DNA of 27,997 nt from an uncultured Oscillospiraceae bacterium (GCA_900541975.1 UQLR01000024.1:1-27997), one strand, 5' to 3'. Counted from the first letter of the stretch, positions 8,162 to 17,585 are shown. Numbers and translations: made by a program. The notes: generated by a model from the letters alone, not told the origin.

Positions 8162-9319
8162 TCACATTTCATGCAAGAGCCTTACCCGGAACTTGCGTGC
8201 CATTTTTTTTGCAAACGGCAAATGAATATATTTTTTTGTCAAGGATGCAAAGGAACGCCCGCTATGGAACTCTTTAAAAAATTTTTCCCTGTAATGGTTT
8301 TTCATAGGCGCACTGTGGGTACAGCGGCTTTTTTCCATAACGGTTTCCTTTAAAGCAGGTTCATATACCAGCTTTGAGCGGATCTGCTCAAAAAGAAAAT
8401 TTCCCTTTTCCGAAGATGTAATCACAATAGAAAGACCCCTATTTTTATTTCCCTCCAGCAACTTGCCCTGATAACCCCAGAAATCTGCAAGCGCAATGTC
8501 GGAAACACGCGGCAGCCTGGCGTCTTTACAAGCATAACATGAGGGGCGCAGGTATAAATCGTCTAAAAAACCGGTCTGATATGGATTTTCCCGGGAGGTT
8601 GTTATCAGCTCTTTCCCGCTTGCAAAGCGGATGGAAATATGGTTTGGCCCCCATCCGTTCCTTTTGTCGCGCCAACAGATAGACGTTGCACGGTCGTTTT
8701 TCTTTTCGTTAAGCTCTGCAATGAAACGGTCAAACACGGCTTTGGAAGGTACGCCATGGCAAATCACATCGCAGGTGTACAGGTTTTCGTGATCTGTGCC
8801 CAAATATCGGTACAGCGCTGCAACCTGGCAAGGCACGCCGGAAAAAAGCACCTTTCTGCCGGACTTTAAATCTTTCCTGACCAGGGTAAAGGTATCTCCC
8901 AGATCGCTTTGCAGGTATTTGGAACGGCGAAATCTTTCACATGCTTTCAACGTTTCCGCACGGCTATGCGCCACCTGAAAATTTTCCCCCAGTTGCGCCC
9001 CGTATACTACGCCGCCCTGGCCGATCATATATTCTGCAAGCGGCCAAAACACTCCACCGGAAGAGCTCGTTTGCAGCACCGCATCGTCCGCCTTATTATA
9101 CGCGGCATAAAAAGAGCTGGAAAAGCCGGTATTTTTTTTATCATCATGCAACAGATGGCATACGCGCTCGCAGACGCCGCAAGCAATGCATTCGTCTTTT
9201 CGAACCTGCGGATACAGAAACCCCTCATGATCCGCTATCATATCAATGCACGATTTGGGGCAAGCGTTTCTGCAGGCGCTGCAGCCACAACATTTTGCCT
9301 TGTCTTTAATTTCTATCAT
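8162..9319 (-). CDS. FrhB-like iron-sulfur protein (coenzyme F420 hydrogenase/dehydrogenase beta family), copy 1
   Basis: 385 aa with two 4Fe-4S motifs at the N-terminus (Cys10, 13, 16, 20 and Cys44, 47, 50, 54, the same positions as in the downstream copy). The F420 hydrogenase beta-type domains show GVPCQVAALY, VICHGVPS, WRDKRNGWG and ADFWG, with a CYAC pair ahead of the last. The ATG at 9319 is used; AAGGAG lies somewhat far upstream (about 13 nt). It begins 24 bp after the pyruvyltransferase-family gene and is followed after 43 bp by its paralogue, so the two are probably co-transcribed and may act together or successively. The two proteins differ widely outside the motifs, which argues for an old duplication or two distinct substrates. 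Predicted cytosolic; function unknown. Confidence 0.88.
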   Translation of the reverse strand: MIEIKDKAKCCGCSACRNACPKSCIDMIADHEGFLYPQVRKDECIACGVCERVCHLLHDDKKNTGFSSSFYAAYNKADDAVLQTSSSGGVFWPLAEYMIGQGGVVYGAQLGENFQVAHSRAETLKACERFRRSKYLQSDLGDTFTLVRKDLKSGRKVLFSGVPCQVAALYRYLGTDHENLYTCDVICHGVPSKAVFDRFIAELNEKKNDRATSICWRDKRNGWGPNHISIRFASGKELITTSRENPYQTGFLDDLYLRPSCYACKDARLPRVSDIALADFWGYQGKLLEGNKNRGLSIVITSSEKGNFLFEQIRSKLVYEPALKETVMEKSRCTHSAPMKNHYREKFFKEFHSGRSFASLTKKYIHLPFAKKMARKFRVRLLHEM

Positions 9320-9343
9320 TTATGGATTGCGCTCCTTATATTT

Positions 9344-10528
9344 TTATAAAAGCTTTTGAATGAGTTCCGCTGTAGCCGCCGCCTTTTCTTTATAGATGGG
9401 GATACATGCTTCCAAACGTGCTTTTATGGATGCTCTGTTTTTATAAAGACAGGAAAATCCCATTTTCAATGCGTCCACATGCTGCAGTTTGGACACGGGT
9501 AAAACAAAATGCTCGTCGGTTTCAAACAAATCCCGGGCGATTCCAATTGATTTCACGGAATACCCCACAACCAGCGTTGGAACACAGCTGGAATATGCCG
9601 CAATTGTAGCGTGCGTGCGCGCGCCGACAAACAGGCCGCACTTTGCAATGATGGATTTAATTTGCGGTGCGGACAGCTGCTCGTTCCTGCTATAGACAAC
9701 CCGGTTGTTGTTTGTATAATTGGCATAAATTTTGTCAAGCGCACAAATATCCGCACCGTTCATCACATGCGGAATCAGCGCTACGCCCATAGACGTATTC
9801 TGTAAAATATAATCGATCATATTAATATACGACTGCAAAATCAGCTCTTCGCTGCCGCCGTAAGCAGGCTGCAGCACAAGGCCACTTAAATTGACGCCTA
9901 CCATATTGCCTTCTTGAAAACCCTTTGGCAATAAGACCTCTTCGGGCTCCATCAAAAAGGCTGGATCCGGGAAGTAATACAGCTTATCCGGCGGAAGAAC
10001 GCAACGAAAATTTTCAAGCGTTATACATTCGCGCGCTGTTACTGCGTCAAACATTCCAATATCCTCCAGAACAGCGCTTGTCATATGCGCTTTTTCAAGC
10101 GAGCAGTCATACAACAGCTTTTTGCAACCGGTTCGTTTTGCAATTGCCAGGTTCAGCTCATGCATGGAGTCTACCCCATTATAGTGGGCGTCGTAATTAT
10201 CCGCGCCGACAATAATCACCAGATCTGCACTGGATACGCTGCGCAAAAGCTCATGGTATGCAATCTGAACAGAAAGCTTCTGCATATGCAAAATGCGTCC
10301 AAAGCCGGCCGCAAGGCACTTTATTGCCAGATTGGGGTCTATACGGCTGATATATTTATCTACCTGTGGCAAGTTTGCCTTTTTCTTAAAGCCCTTGTCA
10401 TTGGAAGCCAACGTAATGGAACATGTGCTGTCCGCCTGCTTACAAATTTGAACCAGCCCCCGTGCAAGCGCTTCGGAGCCACGGTTGTATAAAATTGCAT
10501 TTAGCACCAACACAATATTTTTACCCAT
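9344..10528 (-). CDS. Polysaccharide pyruvyl transferase family protein (second of two)
   Basis: 394 aa, WcaK/CsaB-like. It starts with a Rossmann-type strand (KNIVLVLNAI) and the YNRGSEAL element that replaces the usual N-x-G-x-x-A. ADLVIIVGADNYD in the middle and VGARTHATIAAYSS near the C-terminus, with the conserved Arg and His, are family hallmarks. Family members transfer pyruvate from phosphoenolpyruvate to hydroxyls of sugars, giving acidic ketals, although some homologues do other things. ATG 10528 is preferred because GGAGGGAAGAAA precedes it; the in-frame extension to 10642 would overlap the upstream gene by over 100 bp and has no family similarity. The start overlaps the stop of the upstream gene by 8 nt (ATGGGTAA), implying translational coupling. 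Confidence 0.87.
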   Translation of the reverse strand: MGKNIVLVLNAILYNRGSEALARGLVQICKQADSTCSITLASNDKGFKKKANLPQVDKYISRIDPNLAIKCLAAGFGRILHMQKLSVQIAYHELLRSVSSADLVIIVGADNYDAHYNGVDSMHELNLAIAKRTGCKKLLYDCSLEKAHMTSAVLEDIGMFDAVTARECITLENFRCVLPPDKLYYFPDPAFLMEPEEVLLPKGFQEGNMVGVNLSGLVLQPAYGGSEELILQSYINMIDYILQNTSMGVALIPHVMNGADICALDKIYANYTNNNRVVYSRNEQLSAPQIKSIIAKCGLFVGARTHATIAAYSSCVPTLVVGYSVKSIGIARDLFETDEHFVLPVSKLQHVDALKMGFSCLYKNRASIKARLEACIPIYKEKAAATAELIQKLL

Positions 10529-11621
10529 TTTCTTCCCTCCAAATCCCCTGCAGATAACGCAGCGACGCATCACGCAGCGACGCCTTTTTTTGATCTGCCA
10601 TGCACCAGTCGATTGCATCGTCAATTTGGCAGCCCTGTGCAAGCGTGCGCTGTTGCAAGCCCAGCGCCTGCAGCAGGTTCAGCACACGGCCGTTTTTTTC
10701 CACCACGCCGTTTTTGTATACTTCTATTTCCGATAGAAATGGGCGCTTAAAAATAATCGAAAACACTGTGCCGTGAAAGGAGTTGGTCAACACATAATCG
10801 GCGTTTTTATACAGCGCCAGAAACCCTTCCGGCGAAAGCGCGCGCAGGTGCTTTAAGTCAAAATTTTTGTGGGTCTCGTCGTTGATGTATAAAATCTCCA
10901 TCCCCTTTTTCTCTGCCAGACGCCGGGCATAATGAAGCATTTGCACTGGTTTTAATACATTGTAAACCAGAATATACCCCTTTTTCCGTTCGGGAAGCAC
11001 GGGCGTTATACTTTTCCAGTCCTCATCGGCCAAAAGCAGCGTTGGGTCAAGCACTACCGGCACATCATATCCAAGCAGAGATTTTATAATTTCTGCGCCG
11101 CTTGTCTCTCTGACGGAGATGCAATGAAACCCGTTAAGACGCCGCTTATATTCCTCTGCGTAAGATGATGGTAAGTCGGAAAACCCAAAGCTTGCGGCAT
11201 ATGCGTTTTTCTTTACTCCATCCGGGACGAAAGAAAGAAAATAAGCAGGGTCAAACCCGGCGCATTCCGTATTCCACACCTGGTCGCTCCCGGTAATCAG
11301 CCTGTCGTACTCTCTCTGCGCATTAACCAGCTGTCGCATGGTACTATAACGCGCACTTAATTCCAAATGCCTGTCAATAAACTGTTCAAACACCGCAAGC
11401 TTCTTTTTCCTGACAAAATATTGGAACGGCAGCCTTGCCAGTGCTTTCAATTTATTGCCTACCATATGCGAAGCAGAGGAACATTTGCGGATTGTTTCAC
11501 AATCATAATCAATAATCTGCGCATAACATCCCAATTTCTCTACCGTTTTCTGCAGCGCATACGCCTGAAACAACGCGCCGTAATTGGCCGCGCGATGAAA
11601 GGTTATAATTCCAATTTTCAT
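10521..11621 (-). CDS. Polysaccharide pyruvyl transferase family protein (first of two)
   Basis: 366 aa. The N-terminal motif FHRAANYGALFQAYAL, the central ITGSDQVWN and the C-terminal TNSFHGTVFSI are the three standard signatures of the family. It probably adds a pyruvyl ketal to a sugar of the repeat unit, in the cytosol and before flipping. The ATG at 11621 directly follows the TGA of the acetyltransferase gene (GGT TGA ATG), so translation is likely coupled. It belongs to a different subfamily from the next gene: the SDQVWN block is here but not there. The pair may therefore modify two positions, or one may not be a pyruvyltransferase at all. Confidence 0.9.
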   Translation of the reverse strand: MKIGIITFHRAANYGALFQAYALQKTVEKLGCYAQIIDYDCETIRKCSSASHMVGNKLKALARLPFQYFVRKKKLAVFEQFIDRHLELSARYSTMRQLVNAQREYDRLITGSDQVWNTECAGFDPAYFLSFVPDGVKKNAYAASFGFSDLPSSYAEEYKRRLNGFHCISVRETSGAEIIKSLLGYDVPVVLDPTLLLADEDWKSITPVLPERKKGYILVYNVLKPVQMLHYARRLAEKKGMEILYINDETHKNFDLKHLRALSPEGFLALYKNADYVLTNSFHGTVFSIIFKRPFLSEIEVYKNGVVEKNGRVLNLLQALGLQQRTLAQGCQIDDAIDWCMADQKKASLRDASLRYLQGIWREENG

Positions 11622-12086
11622 TCAACCGCCCCATTTTCCTGTTATTTTTCCAACGCACAGGCATCGCTGCACGCCGACATAAACGCCGTTTGGCGCAAGC
11701 GGCCTGTTTACAAGACTTCTGGCGCCCACAATAACATTGTCCCCTATTTGCACCCCTTTGAGTACAATGGTTTTTTGTCCAATAAAGGCGTTGTTTCCAA
11801 TCTTTGCCTTACCATAAGAGCCAAGCACTTCCCCATACTTTTTTTGCAACACAGCCCAGTCATATCCGTGCTGTAAAATGGTACAGCCCATCGTGATATG
11901 CACATGGCTACCAATTTCTATCATCCAGGGCCGCTGCGCATCGACCGATATTTCCCACGGCGTGTAAAAATGCGTGTGATCTCCCACTTTGACGCCCTGT
12001 TTTCTAAGCCATGCTACATACCTTTCTGAGCTGGACTTATGCCCAAAAAGGAAAAGCCTGCATATGTCCAAAATAAATTCCTTCAA
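11622..12086 (-). CDS. Left-handed beta-helix (hexapeptide) acetyltransferase
   Basis: 154 aa. Hexapeptide repeats cover about residues 55-150, with IGSHVHITMGCTIL, AKIGNNAFIGQKTIVL and VQIGDNVIVGARSLV as clear coils; His73 in LQHGYDW-type context is a plausible catalytic base. It resembles the serine/maltose/NodL O-acetyltransferase group and probably acetylates a sugar of the repeat unit with acetyl-CoA. No ATG is available. The reading begins with a TTG at 12086 that overlaps the TGA of the upstream glycosyltransferase (TTGA, 4 nt), a coupled arrangement. An alternative start further inside would remove conserved N-terminal sequence. Stop and next start are directly adjacent. Confidence 0.85.
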   Translation of the reverse strand: MKEFILDICRLFLFGHKSSSERYVAWLRKQGVKVGDHTHFYTPWEISVDAQRPWMIEIGSHVHITMGCTILQHGYDWAVLQKKYGEVLGSYGKAKIGNNAFIGQKTIVLKGVQIGDNVIVGARSLVNRPLAPNGVYVGVQRCLCVGKITGKWGG

Positions 12087-13078
12087 TTTGCATATTGTAA
12101 CTCTTTTCTCCGTTTTTTATCAAAAATATGAAAAGCAAGCGTATAAAGAGGCGGGCAATACCGTAAAAGCATCAGCTGGCAGCGCCTGCTTTTTGACAGC
12201 TGACATTTCCGCGCAATCCTCTTATAATGCTTACAGATAATTTTATACAGCTGTTCTCTGCCGGCCTTATCTTTTTTATTATAAAGAATCAGATTGTTAT
12301 ATACGCCCACACAGGCAAACACATACGAAAACAATGCATCTTCTCGAATATTTGGGTAATGTTCTGTGACAAAATCTAAAACTTCCTTGCTTGCAAGCAT
12401 ATTATCCCGGCTTACAAGCTTATCATGCGTATAGCTGCCCGGGCGCTGGCGGTAATAATAAAACGGCCTTGCGTCATATACAATCTTCTGCGCTCGGTCA
12501 AGCAGCTTATAAACAACAAACCAGTCTTCCGCAAGCCGTCCTGCAGGGAATTCTATCCCTTCAAACAGATCTTTTTTAAACACTTTGTCCCACACGGCTA
12601 TGCCAAAATAATCAAAAGAGGTAGACATTTGAATTGCCTGCTCACTGTTTAAAACGGCATAAAAGGCATCCTGCCTCTTGGGGAGAATCTTTTGCGGATG
12701 ATAGTAGCTGTAAAATCCGCATATGGAAATTTGCGCACCTGTTTTCTGCAAATTTTCCATATGGGTTTTGTAGGCGTCCGGCGCCAGAAAATCGTCACTG
12801 TCCACAAACGTAACATATTCACCGGCTGCATGCCGCAGCCCTGTGTTTCTTGTATCTGCAACACCGCCGTTTTTCTTATGGATAACATGGACTCGCCTGT
12901 CTTTTTCCGCATATGCATCACAAATTGCCCCGGAGCTGTCTTTCGATCCATCGTCTACCAATATCAGGTCTATATCGCGGTAGCTCTGGGATAAAATACT
13001 TTCAATGCACTGCTGCAAATAGCTCTCTACATTATAAACAGGAACAATAATACTCAACAGTTGCTTCATAACATTCAC
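12083..13078 (-). CDS. Glycosyltransferase family 2
   Basis: 331 aa with a GT-A fold. LSIIVPVYN (residues 8-16) begins the nucleotide-sugar fold, LILVDDGSKD lies at 38-47, GGVADTRNTGL at 71-81, and the metal-binding FVDSDD at 91-96. It would add one sugar to the lipid-linked repeat unit at the inner membrane face, using a nucleotide sugar. The C-terminus is basic (KRRKEL), fitting membrane association. The GTG at 13078 overlaps the previous stop (GTGA, 4 nt); an ATG at 13069, three codons in, has a GGTGA ahead and is about equally likely. Donor and acceptor cannot be assigned. Confidence 0.9.
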   Translation of the reverse strand: MNVMKQLLSIIVPVYNVESYLQQCIESILSQSYRDIDLILVDDGSKDSSGAICDAYAEKDRRVHVIHKKNGGVADTRNTGLRHAAGEYVTFVDSDDFLAPDAYKTHMENLQKTGAQISICGFYSYYHPQKILPKRQDAFYAVLNSEQAIQMSTSFDYFGIAVWDKVFKKDLFEGIEFPAGRLAEDWFVVYKLLDRAQKIVYDARPFYYYRQRPGSYTHDKLVSRDNMLASKEVLDFVTEHYPNIREDALFSYVFACVGVYNNLILYNKKDKAGREQLYKIICKHYKRIARKCQLSKSRRCQLMLLRYCPPLYTLAFHIFDKKRRKELQYAN

Positions 13079-14301
13079 CGTCGGTCGTTTATTATTTCTA
13101 CAAAATTATGGTAATAATGATCCAGATTCAGCTCCTGCGCCTTGGCGCGCCCGGCGGCCGACATTTTTTTACGCAGGCCGTCATCCTGCAAAAGCTTCTG
13201 CATCGCCTGGCATAAACGCTCCGGCAAATGCGCATCTCTGGGCAGTAAAATCGCCGCCTCCTGGTCTGCATATTCCGGTATGCCGCCGGAATACGTTGTA
13301 ATCAGCGGCAAGCCAGACACCATGGACTCTATTACCGTAAGCGGGGCCGGATCGTTCCAGACAGAAGGAATCACCGCAATATCAGCCATTGCATAGAGCG
13401 CAGGCATTTGCGTATATGGAACAAACCCCGTAAAAATAATCCGGTCGCCCGCCTTCCTGGCAAGTTCTTTAAGTTCTTCTTCAAACGAGCCCTGCATACC
13501 GCTGCCAAAAAAATAGCCGCCCGCAACTACCAGCCTTACCTTTGGGTCAGAAAGCATATGGAAAGCCAGAAGCAGTTCGCGGATTCCTTTTTCCTGCGTT
13601 AAACGCCCGGTAAATAAAAGTATTTTTTCGTCGTTTTTAATGCCGTATTGGCGCCGCAGCTGTGGGACCAGTGCCCGGTTATCTTCCTTAGAAAATCGGT
13701 CCGTATCTACGCAGTTGCGCAGAACCGTCATTTTCTCTTTGGGAAAGCCGCCAAGAAAATCTGACAACGTCCGGTTAATATAATTGCTTACCGCTATGAC
13801 CCTTTTTGTTCCAAGCATTACCTTTTTACAGCCAAACGTACTTTTCACCTCATTATGTATATGGTAATAGTAGCGGCCTTCATATTTTTTTGCGTTCTTT
13901 TTTTTCTGTATAACCTTGAAAAGGGTAGAATGGTTTTCAAGCATCACTTTGTCATACGCATTTTTTTGTAAAATACGGCTTACCTTGCCAATATAATTTA
14001 ATCTTTGCAAAATATAACGGTAGGACATATGGTTTGCTTTTTTCAACACGTTCTTTGCCAAAAAATAAATAACACGGTCGAGCGGCAGCACCAGAGGATT
14101 GGGCTTTACAAAGGTAAAATGGCTTTGCTGGAAAGCTTTCGCCATTTCCTGCGCCTTTGGGTCATAAATGCTGATGATTTCAAGCTCTAACGCTGCATAT
14201 TTTTCATTCATCTGGATCAGATAATCGTCCAGCGCTTCCACAGCGCCTCCTTTGGCTGCCGGAACCGGCAAAAATCCACTGGTTACAACTGCTAATTTCA
14301 C
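13075..14301 (-). CDS. Glycosyltransferase family 4
   Basis: 408 aa, GT-B fold. The N-terminal domain opens with LAVVTSGFLPVPAAKGGAVE, a typical acceptor-side GPxxxGG-like loop. The C-terminal domain shows LLFTGRLTQEKGI (donor-domain start) and the E-x7-E type region PLTVIESMVSGLPLITT. It likely transfers a sugar from a nucleotide donor to the growing repeat unit with retention of configuration. The start is a GTG at 14301, backed by CGGAGGGTGCAAA; the next gene's start overlaps its stop. It begins 14 bp after the polymerase gene. Confidence 0.9.
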   Translation of the reverse strand: MKLAVVTSGFLPVPAAKGGAVEALDDYLIQMNEKYAALELEIISIYDPKAQEMAKAFQQSHFTFVKPNPLVLPLDRVIYFLAKNVLKKANHMSYRYILQRLNYIGKVSRILQKNAYDKVMLENHSTLFKVIQKKKNAKKYEGRYYYHIHNEVKSTFGCKKVMLGTKRVIAVSNYINRTLSDFLGGFPKEKMTVLRNCVDTDRFSKEDNRALVPQLRRQYGIKNDEKILLFTGRLTQEKGIRELLLAFHMLSDPKVRLVVAGGYFFGSGMQGSFEEELKELARKAGDRIIFTGFVPYTQMPALYAMADIAVIPSVWNDPAPLTVIESMVSGLPLITTYSGGIPEYADQEAAILLPRDAHLPERLCQAMQKLLQDDGLRKKMSAAGRAKAQELNLDHYYHNFVEIINDRR

Positions 14302-14315
14302 TTTGCACCCTCCGT

Positions 14316-15539
14316 TTATCCAATTGCGGGGCTGCAGCCCCGCTTGCTTATGATATCCGTATGCCGCATATACAATCCCGACAAAAAGAAATAATTAATC
14401 AGATACGGCGGGTAATTGAACGACCTGTCCACTAAAAATGCGATAAAGACAAGAATCAGGCCTACCGACAAAATTTTATTTCTTTTAAACACGAAAACGA
14501 CCGGATAAAGTAACAGAAAAAGAAAAGATAGAAACGACAAAAAGCCGTAATAGGAAAGCATATACAATACGCCTTCTGACATTCTTGCTTCGCTCCACGG
14601 CATGCCAAAAAAGAAAAAGCGAAGGAAGTCAGGCGCATTGAGGCTGTAGATCATCGAAAGTACATCCCCAAATTGCTCTGTTCTGCCGGAAGCCGTTGGG
14701 TCAGACAATGTTTGCACAATATAGCGGTCTATAAAATATTGAATAAACTGGCTGTCCGCTATAAAAACATATAAAACCAGGCCGATCAATACAAGGATCA
14801 ACCCGCCAAGATAAAGCGTTTGCACCCTTTCCGGCAGCTTTCTTTTGATATATATAAGCAGTGATGGAATCGCAATAACGACAAATGGAATTAAAATGGT
14901 TCTGGAGCCGGAAAGCATAACGCCCGCCACGGCAGCCAGAATCGCTACAATCCGTATGATCCGGAAACACGTACTTTTCGCCTTCCAAAAAAACAGCAGC
15001 GGCAGGCACATAATATAAAAAAGCCCCGCGCCATTTCCGTTTTGGTAAGTGGACGGCATCTTCAGTGCGTCCAACCCCTGGCTCGACATGCCATATCCAA
15101 TTGTCTTTTTGGAAAACGAATCGCCGTATGCAATGTTCACCCCCGGAATAGCCGTTCTTTCCACGCCAAAAAAATACTGCACAACTGCATAAAGTCCTAC
15201 AATAATCAGCGATACAGCAATGATTTTAACGGTTTTTTCAAAATCCGCCTGCGTGCCAATTAAAATCGCCAAAGGCGACGCCAGCATAACAAGCGCTATG
15301 GTAATGTTGCCGATGTCCGTGGCTGTAATATTCAGCAAAAGCGGCATAAGTACAAAAAACGCATAAACCGCGTAGCCTATGACAAAACCCTTATATCGGT
15401 CTACCATAAAGCCAATGCCTTTTATACTGAAAAGCAGTGCAAGCAAAAAAAGAAGCGTTGCCACCGTAATCGGCACGCTGCCAACAAGAACGCCCGCTTT
15501 TGGAAATGCAAAGGTAACAAATTCAAAGAAATAAAACAT
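14316..15539 (-). CDS. O-antigen ligase/polymerase-like membrane protein (Wzy-like)
   Basis: 407 aa, about 10-12 hydrophobic helices with a large central extracytoplasmic loop (around PGVNIAYGDSFSKKTIGYGM and MPSTYQNGNGAG). A short GSRT motif follows helix 6 or 7, as in many O-antigen ligase/Wzy proteins. Sequence conservation in this family is low, so the call rests on topology, the GSRT region and the position inside a glycan cluster. It would polymerise flipped repeat units. ATG 15539 is preferred because GAGAGGATGCTTC precedes it and the sequence then begins MFYFFEFV; a TTG at 15554 in frame overlaps the acyltransferase remnant. Confidence 0.85.
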   Translation of the reverse strand: MFYFFEFVTFAFPKAGVLVGSVPITVATLLFLLALLFSIKGIGFMVDRYKGFVIGYAVYAFFVLMPLLLNITATDIGNITIALVMLASPLAILIGTQADFEKTVKIIAVSLIIVGLYAVVQYFFGVERTAIPGVNIAYGDSFSKKTIGYGMSSQGLDALKMPSTYQNGNGAGLFYIMCLPLLFFWKAKSTCFRIIRIVAILAAVAGVMLSGSRTILIPFVVIAIPSLLIYIKRKLPERVQTLYLGGLILVLIGLVLYVFIADSQFIQYFIDRYIVQTLSDPTASGRTEQFGDVLSMIYSLNAPDFLRFFFFGMPWSEARMSEGVLYMLSYYGFLSFLSFLFLLLYPVVFVFKRNKILSVGLILVFIAFLVDRSFNYPPYLINYFFLSGLYMRHTDIISKRGCSPAIG

Positions 15540-15550
15540 GAAGCATCCTC

Positions 15551-16574
15551 TCAAAATACAAGGTCAGTTCCACCCCTTTTTTGTCCTGCCAATTCTAAAG
15601 GGGAAAACCTGTTGATTACAAAGTAAAACACCATACAAAGGAAAAGAATCGCTGCTGCATCGAGTAAAACGAAAAAGATAGTGGCGCACAAAACATCAGA
15701 CGGCATTCCTGCCGCCAGAGACGTTAACTGAATAACAACCCTCTTAGGCGGTTCATGTATGCACATAATTACAAGAGAACCGGTCCCCAAACAGCGAATC
15801 CAACGAGGGCTGTAAAAAAGATAGAAAAACAAGATACCGGCGAACGCAGCGCAATAAAATAAGAAATAGTTGCCATATATGCCGGTATCCATATCCACCC
15901 GACCATTTGCATAAGCACAAACAAGCAAAACCGCCATAAGCGCCACAGCCACAACCGCCGTCTTTATTCCGGAAAGCACTGGTATCGCTCCCTTGCACCG
16001 TCTGCGGGCCAAAAAATACCCGGCCGCATAAAAGGGCAAAACCATTGCCATGCTGTCTACACACCACGGCAAACGGAAAGGAACAAACAGATTATAAACA
16101 TATCCTCCCACAGACAGGGCTGCTATGGCAACCGCCAGAATATAGGGATTTTTTATATATCGGTCGGCAACATAAAAGACAATCTGTGTAACAAACAGAC
16201 AGGGTAAAAACCACAAAGCCACATTAAAAGCATATCCTTCCGACCCTCTCTGTGCAACAAAAATATTCAAAAGGTCCGACAAAACAGGGATATCCGTCTG
16301 GCCTCGCATTGTTCTTTCCATTGCCGCTCAATAAAGAAAGGTAAGCCCCGCAAAGAATAAATAGGGAATTAGAATACTCCTGCATTTTCTAATAATAAAC
16401 TTCTGTTTTTAGGAAGAAAAGAACAAAAAAACCGGAAACAAAGAAAAATAACGGCATATGAAACGCGTATAGAAACGTGTTCAACGGCTGTATCATAGAA
16501 ACATGCCCTACAACCACAAAAATAATTCCTGTTCCTTTCATTGCGTCAATAAAAGCCAAACGTTCTGCTTCCAC
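15551..16574 (-). pseudogene. Acyltransferase family 3 pseudogene (frameshift plus nonsense codon)
   Basis: The gene starts with a GTG at 16574, eight codons of leader and then FIDAMKGTGIIFVVVGHV, the opening of integral membrane O-acyltransferases (NolL/OafA/fucose-4-O-acetylase type). Frame 1 runs through FHMPLFFFVSGFF and stops at 16389-16391. Moving one base in the A5 run at 16406-16410 continues smoothly as KFIIRKCRSILIPYLFFAG and LTFLY. There a TGA at 16328-16330 stands where a Trp would fit. The same frame resumes through ERTMRGQTDIP and LWFLPCLF with about eight helices to 15551. So two independent lesions separate it from an intact gene of about 340 codons. An assembly error could explain the frameshift but hardly the nonsense codon. 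The intact ancestor would have acetylated the exopolysaccharide; a 256-codon remnant could still be translated from 16321. Confidence 0.85.
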
Positions 16575-16580
16575 CGTATA

Positions 16581-17567
16581 TTATCCCCTATTTCTTCTCT
16601 TTTTAAGCACCGGTACAACCGTTGCATGCAAAAAGCCAGAAAAGGCCACCGCCCATTTACGCGGTACACATTTATAAACTTTTACACAGGCTTTTTTCAA
16701 CCCGTTGGCGTTATCTTTCCACAGCGGCATGTCCTTCCATGGAGAAAGGGACCGATAGTATAAAAATTGTTCTTTATAGCGGTGCCGGGAATTTTCCACC
16801 CATGGGCGCAAGGATAAAAAAGACGTAGTGAAATGTATGATCACAGGGGAGGCGACTGCTTGCTCTATCTGCTGGCGTGTATAATAGGCTTCCGGTTTTC
16901 TGTACTTGCACATGGCGCTATAGGAAAAATCATAAAAAAGCGTCAGCGTGTTATATCGCGGCGGGAGCGTATAGATTTTCCCCTCAAAAACCGCATTGAT
17001 CACATCCTGATCAGGATAACGGATCACGCCGGCGTATGTTTTGATAAAACGCCGGACCTTTTCTTTTACGTGATGCTCCCTGTACCGGTCCAAATCGATC
17101 AAAAGCACGCCGCTGTTGATATACGGGCTTTTCCTGTCCATACCCAGGTTTTCCAGATAGCGAAAGCTAAGACAATCCCTGACGCCCGCAATAATATTGC
17201 CATCCAGATTGGTTTTCCACAGTTCTCGCAAAGGTGCTTGTATAATTGTGTCACAGTCCAGATAAAGAAGGCGGTGCACGCTGCTGTCAAGAACATCGGC
17301 AATAAACAGGCGTACAAACGCGACCTTCGGCCATCTGGCGGATATAAAGGCATCCGGAATTGCTATATCATTCATCTGTAAAAAAATGCCTTCTCTTCCG
17401 TATGTGGAAAATATTTCGTTTAGCCTTTCTCGGTTTTCCTGTGAAATCGCGTCGTCCAGGATATATACCCGGAGCGCCTCTTCCCGCTTGTTATTTTCAA
17501 ACAAAGAAACAAGGGAAACTGCCAGTATGCCTGCAAATTTATCATCACTTGCATATAAGACATTCAC
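16581..17567 (-). CDS. Glycosyltransferase family 8
   Basis: 328 aa. MNVLYASDDKFA at the N-terminus, the metal-binding LYLDCDTII (DxD, Asp104 and Asp106), YINSGVLLIDLDR at about 149-161 and the late IIHFTT are hallmarks of the LgtC/GspA-type retaining galactosyl/glucosyltransferases. It would add a hexose to the lipid-linked intermediate. The start is a GTG at 17567 with GGGAGG upstream. Its stop lies 6 bp before the GTG of the acyltransferase pseudogene. The basic, aromatic C-terminus (KCVPRKWAVAFSGF and KKRRNRG) suggests peripheral membrane binding. Confidence 0.92.
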   Translation of the reverse strand: MNVLYASDDKFAGILAVSLVSLFENNKREEALRVYILDDAISQENRERLNEIFSTYGREGIFLQMNDIAIPDAFISARWPKVAFVRLFIADVLDSSVHRLLYLDCDTIIQAPLRELWKTNLDGNIIAGVRDCLSFRYLENLGMDRKSPYINSGVLLIDLDRYREHHVKEKVRRFIKTYAGVIRYPDQDVINAVFEGKIYTLPPRYNTLTLFYDFSYSAMCKYRKPEAYYTRQQIEQAVASPVIIHFTTSFLSLRPWVENSRHRYKEQFLYYRSLSPWKDMPLWKDNANGLKKACVKVYKCVPRKWAVAFSGFLHATVVPVLKKRRNRG

Positions 17568-17585
17568 GGCATAAGCCTCCCTTTT

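Noticed and set aside
6961..9319. Assignment of the two iron-sulfur proteins as true F420-reducing hydrogenase subunits
   Set aside because: No other hydrogenase or F420 genes are present and the context is glycan synthesis; only the family relationship is claimed.
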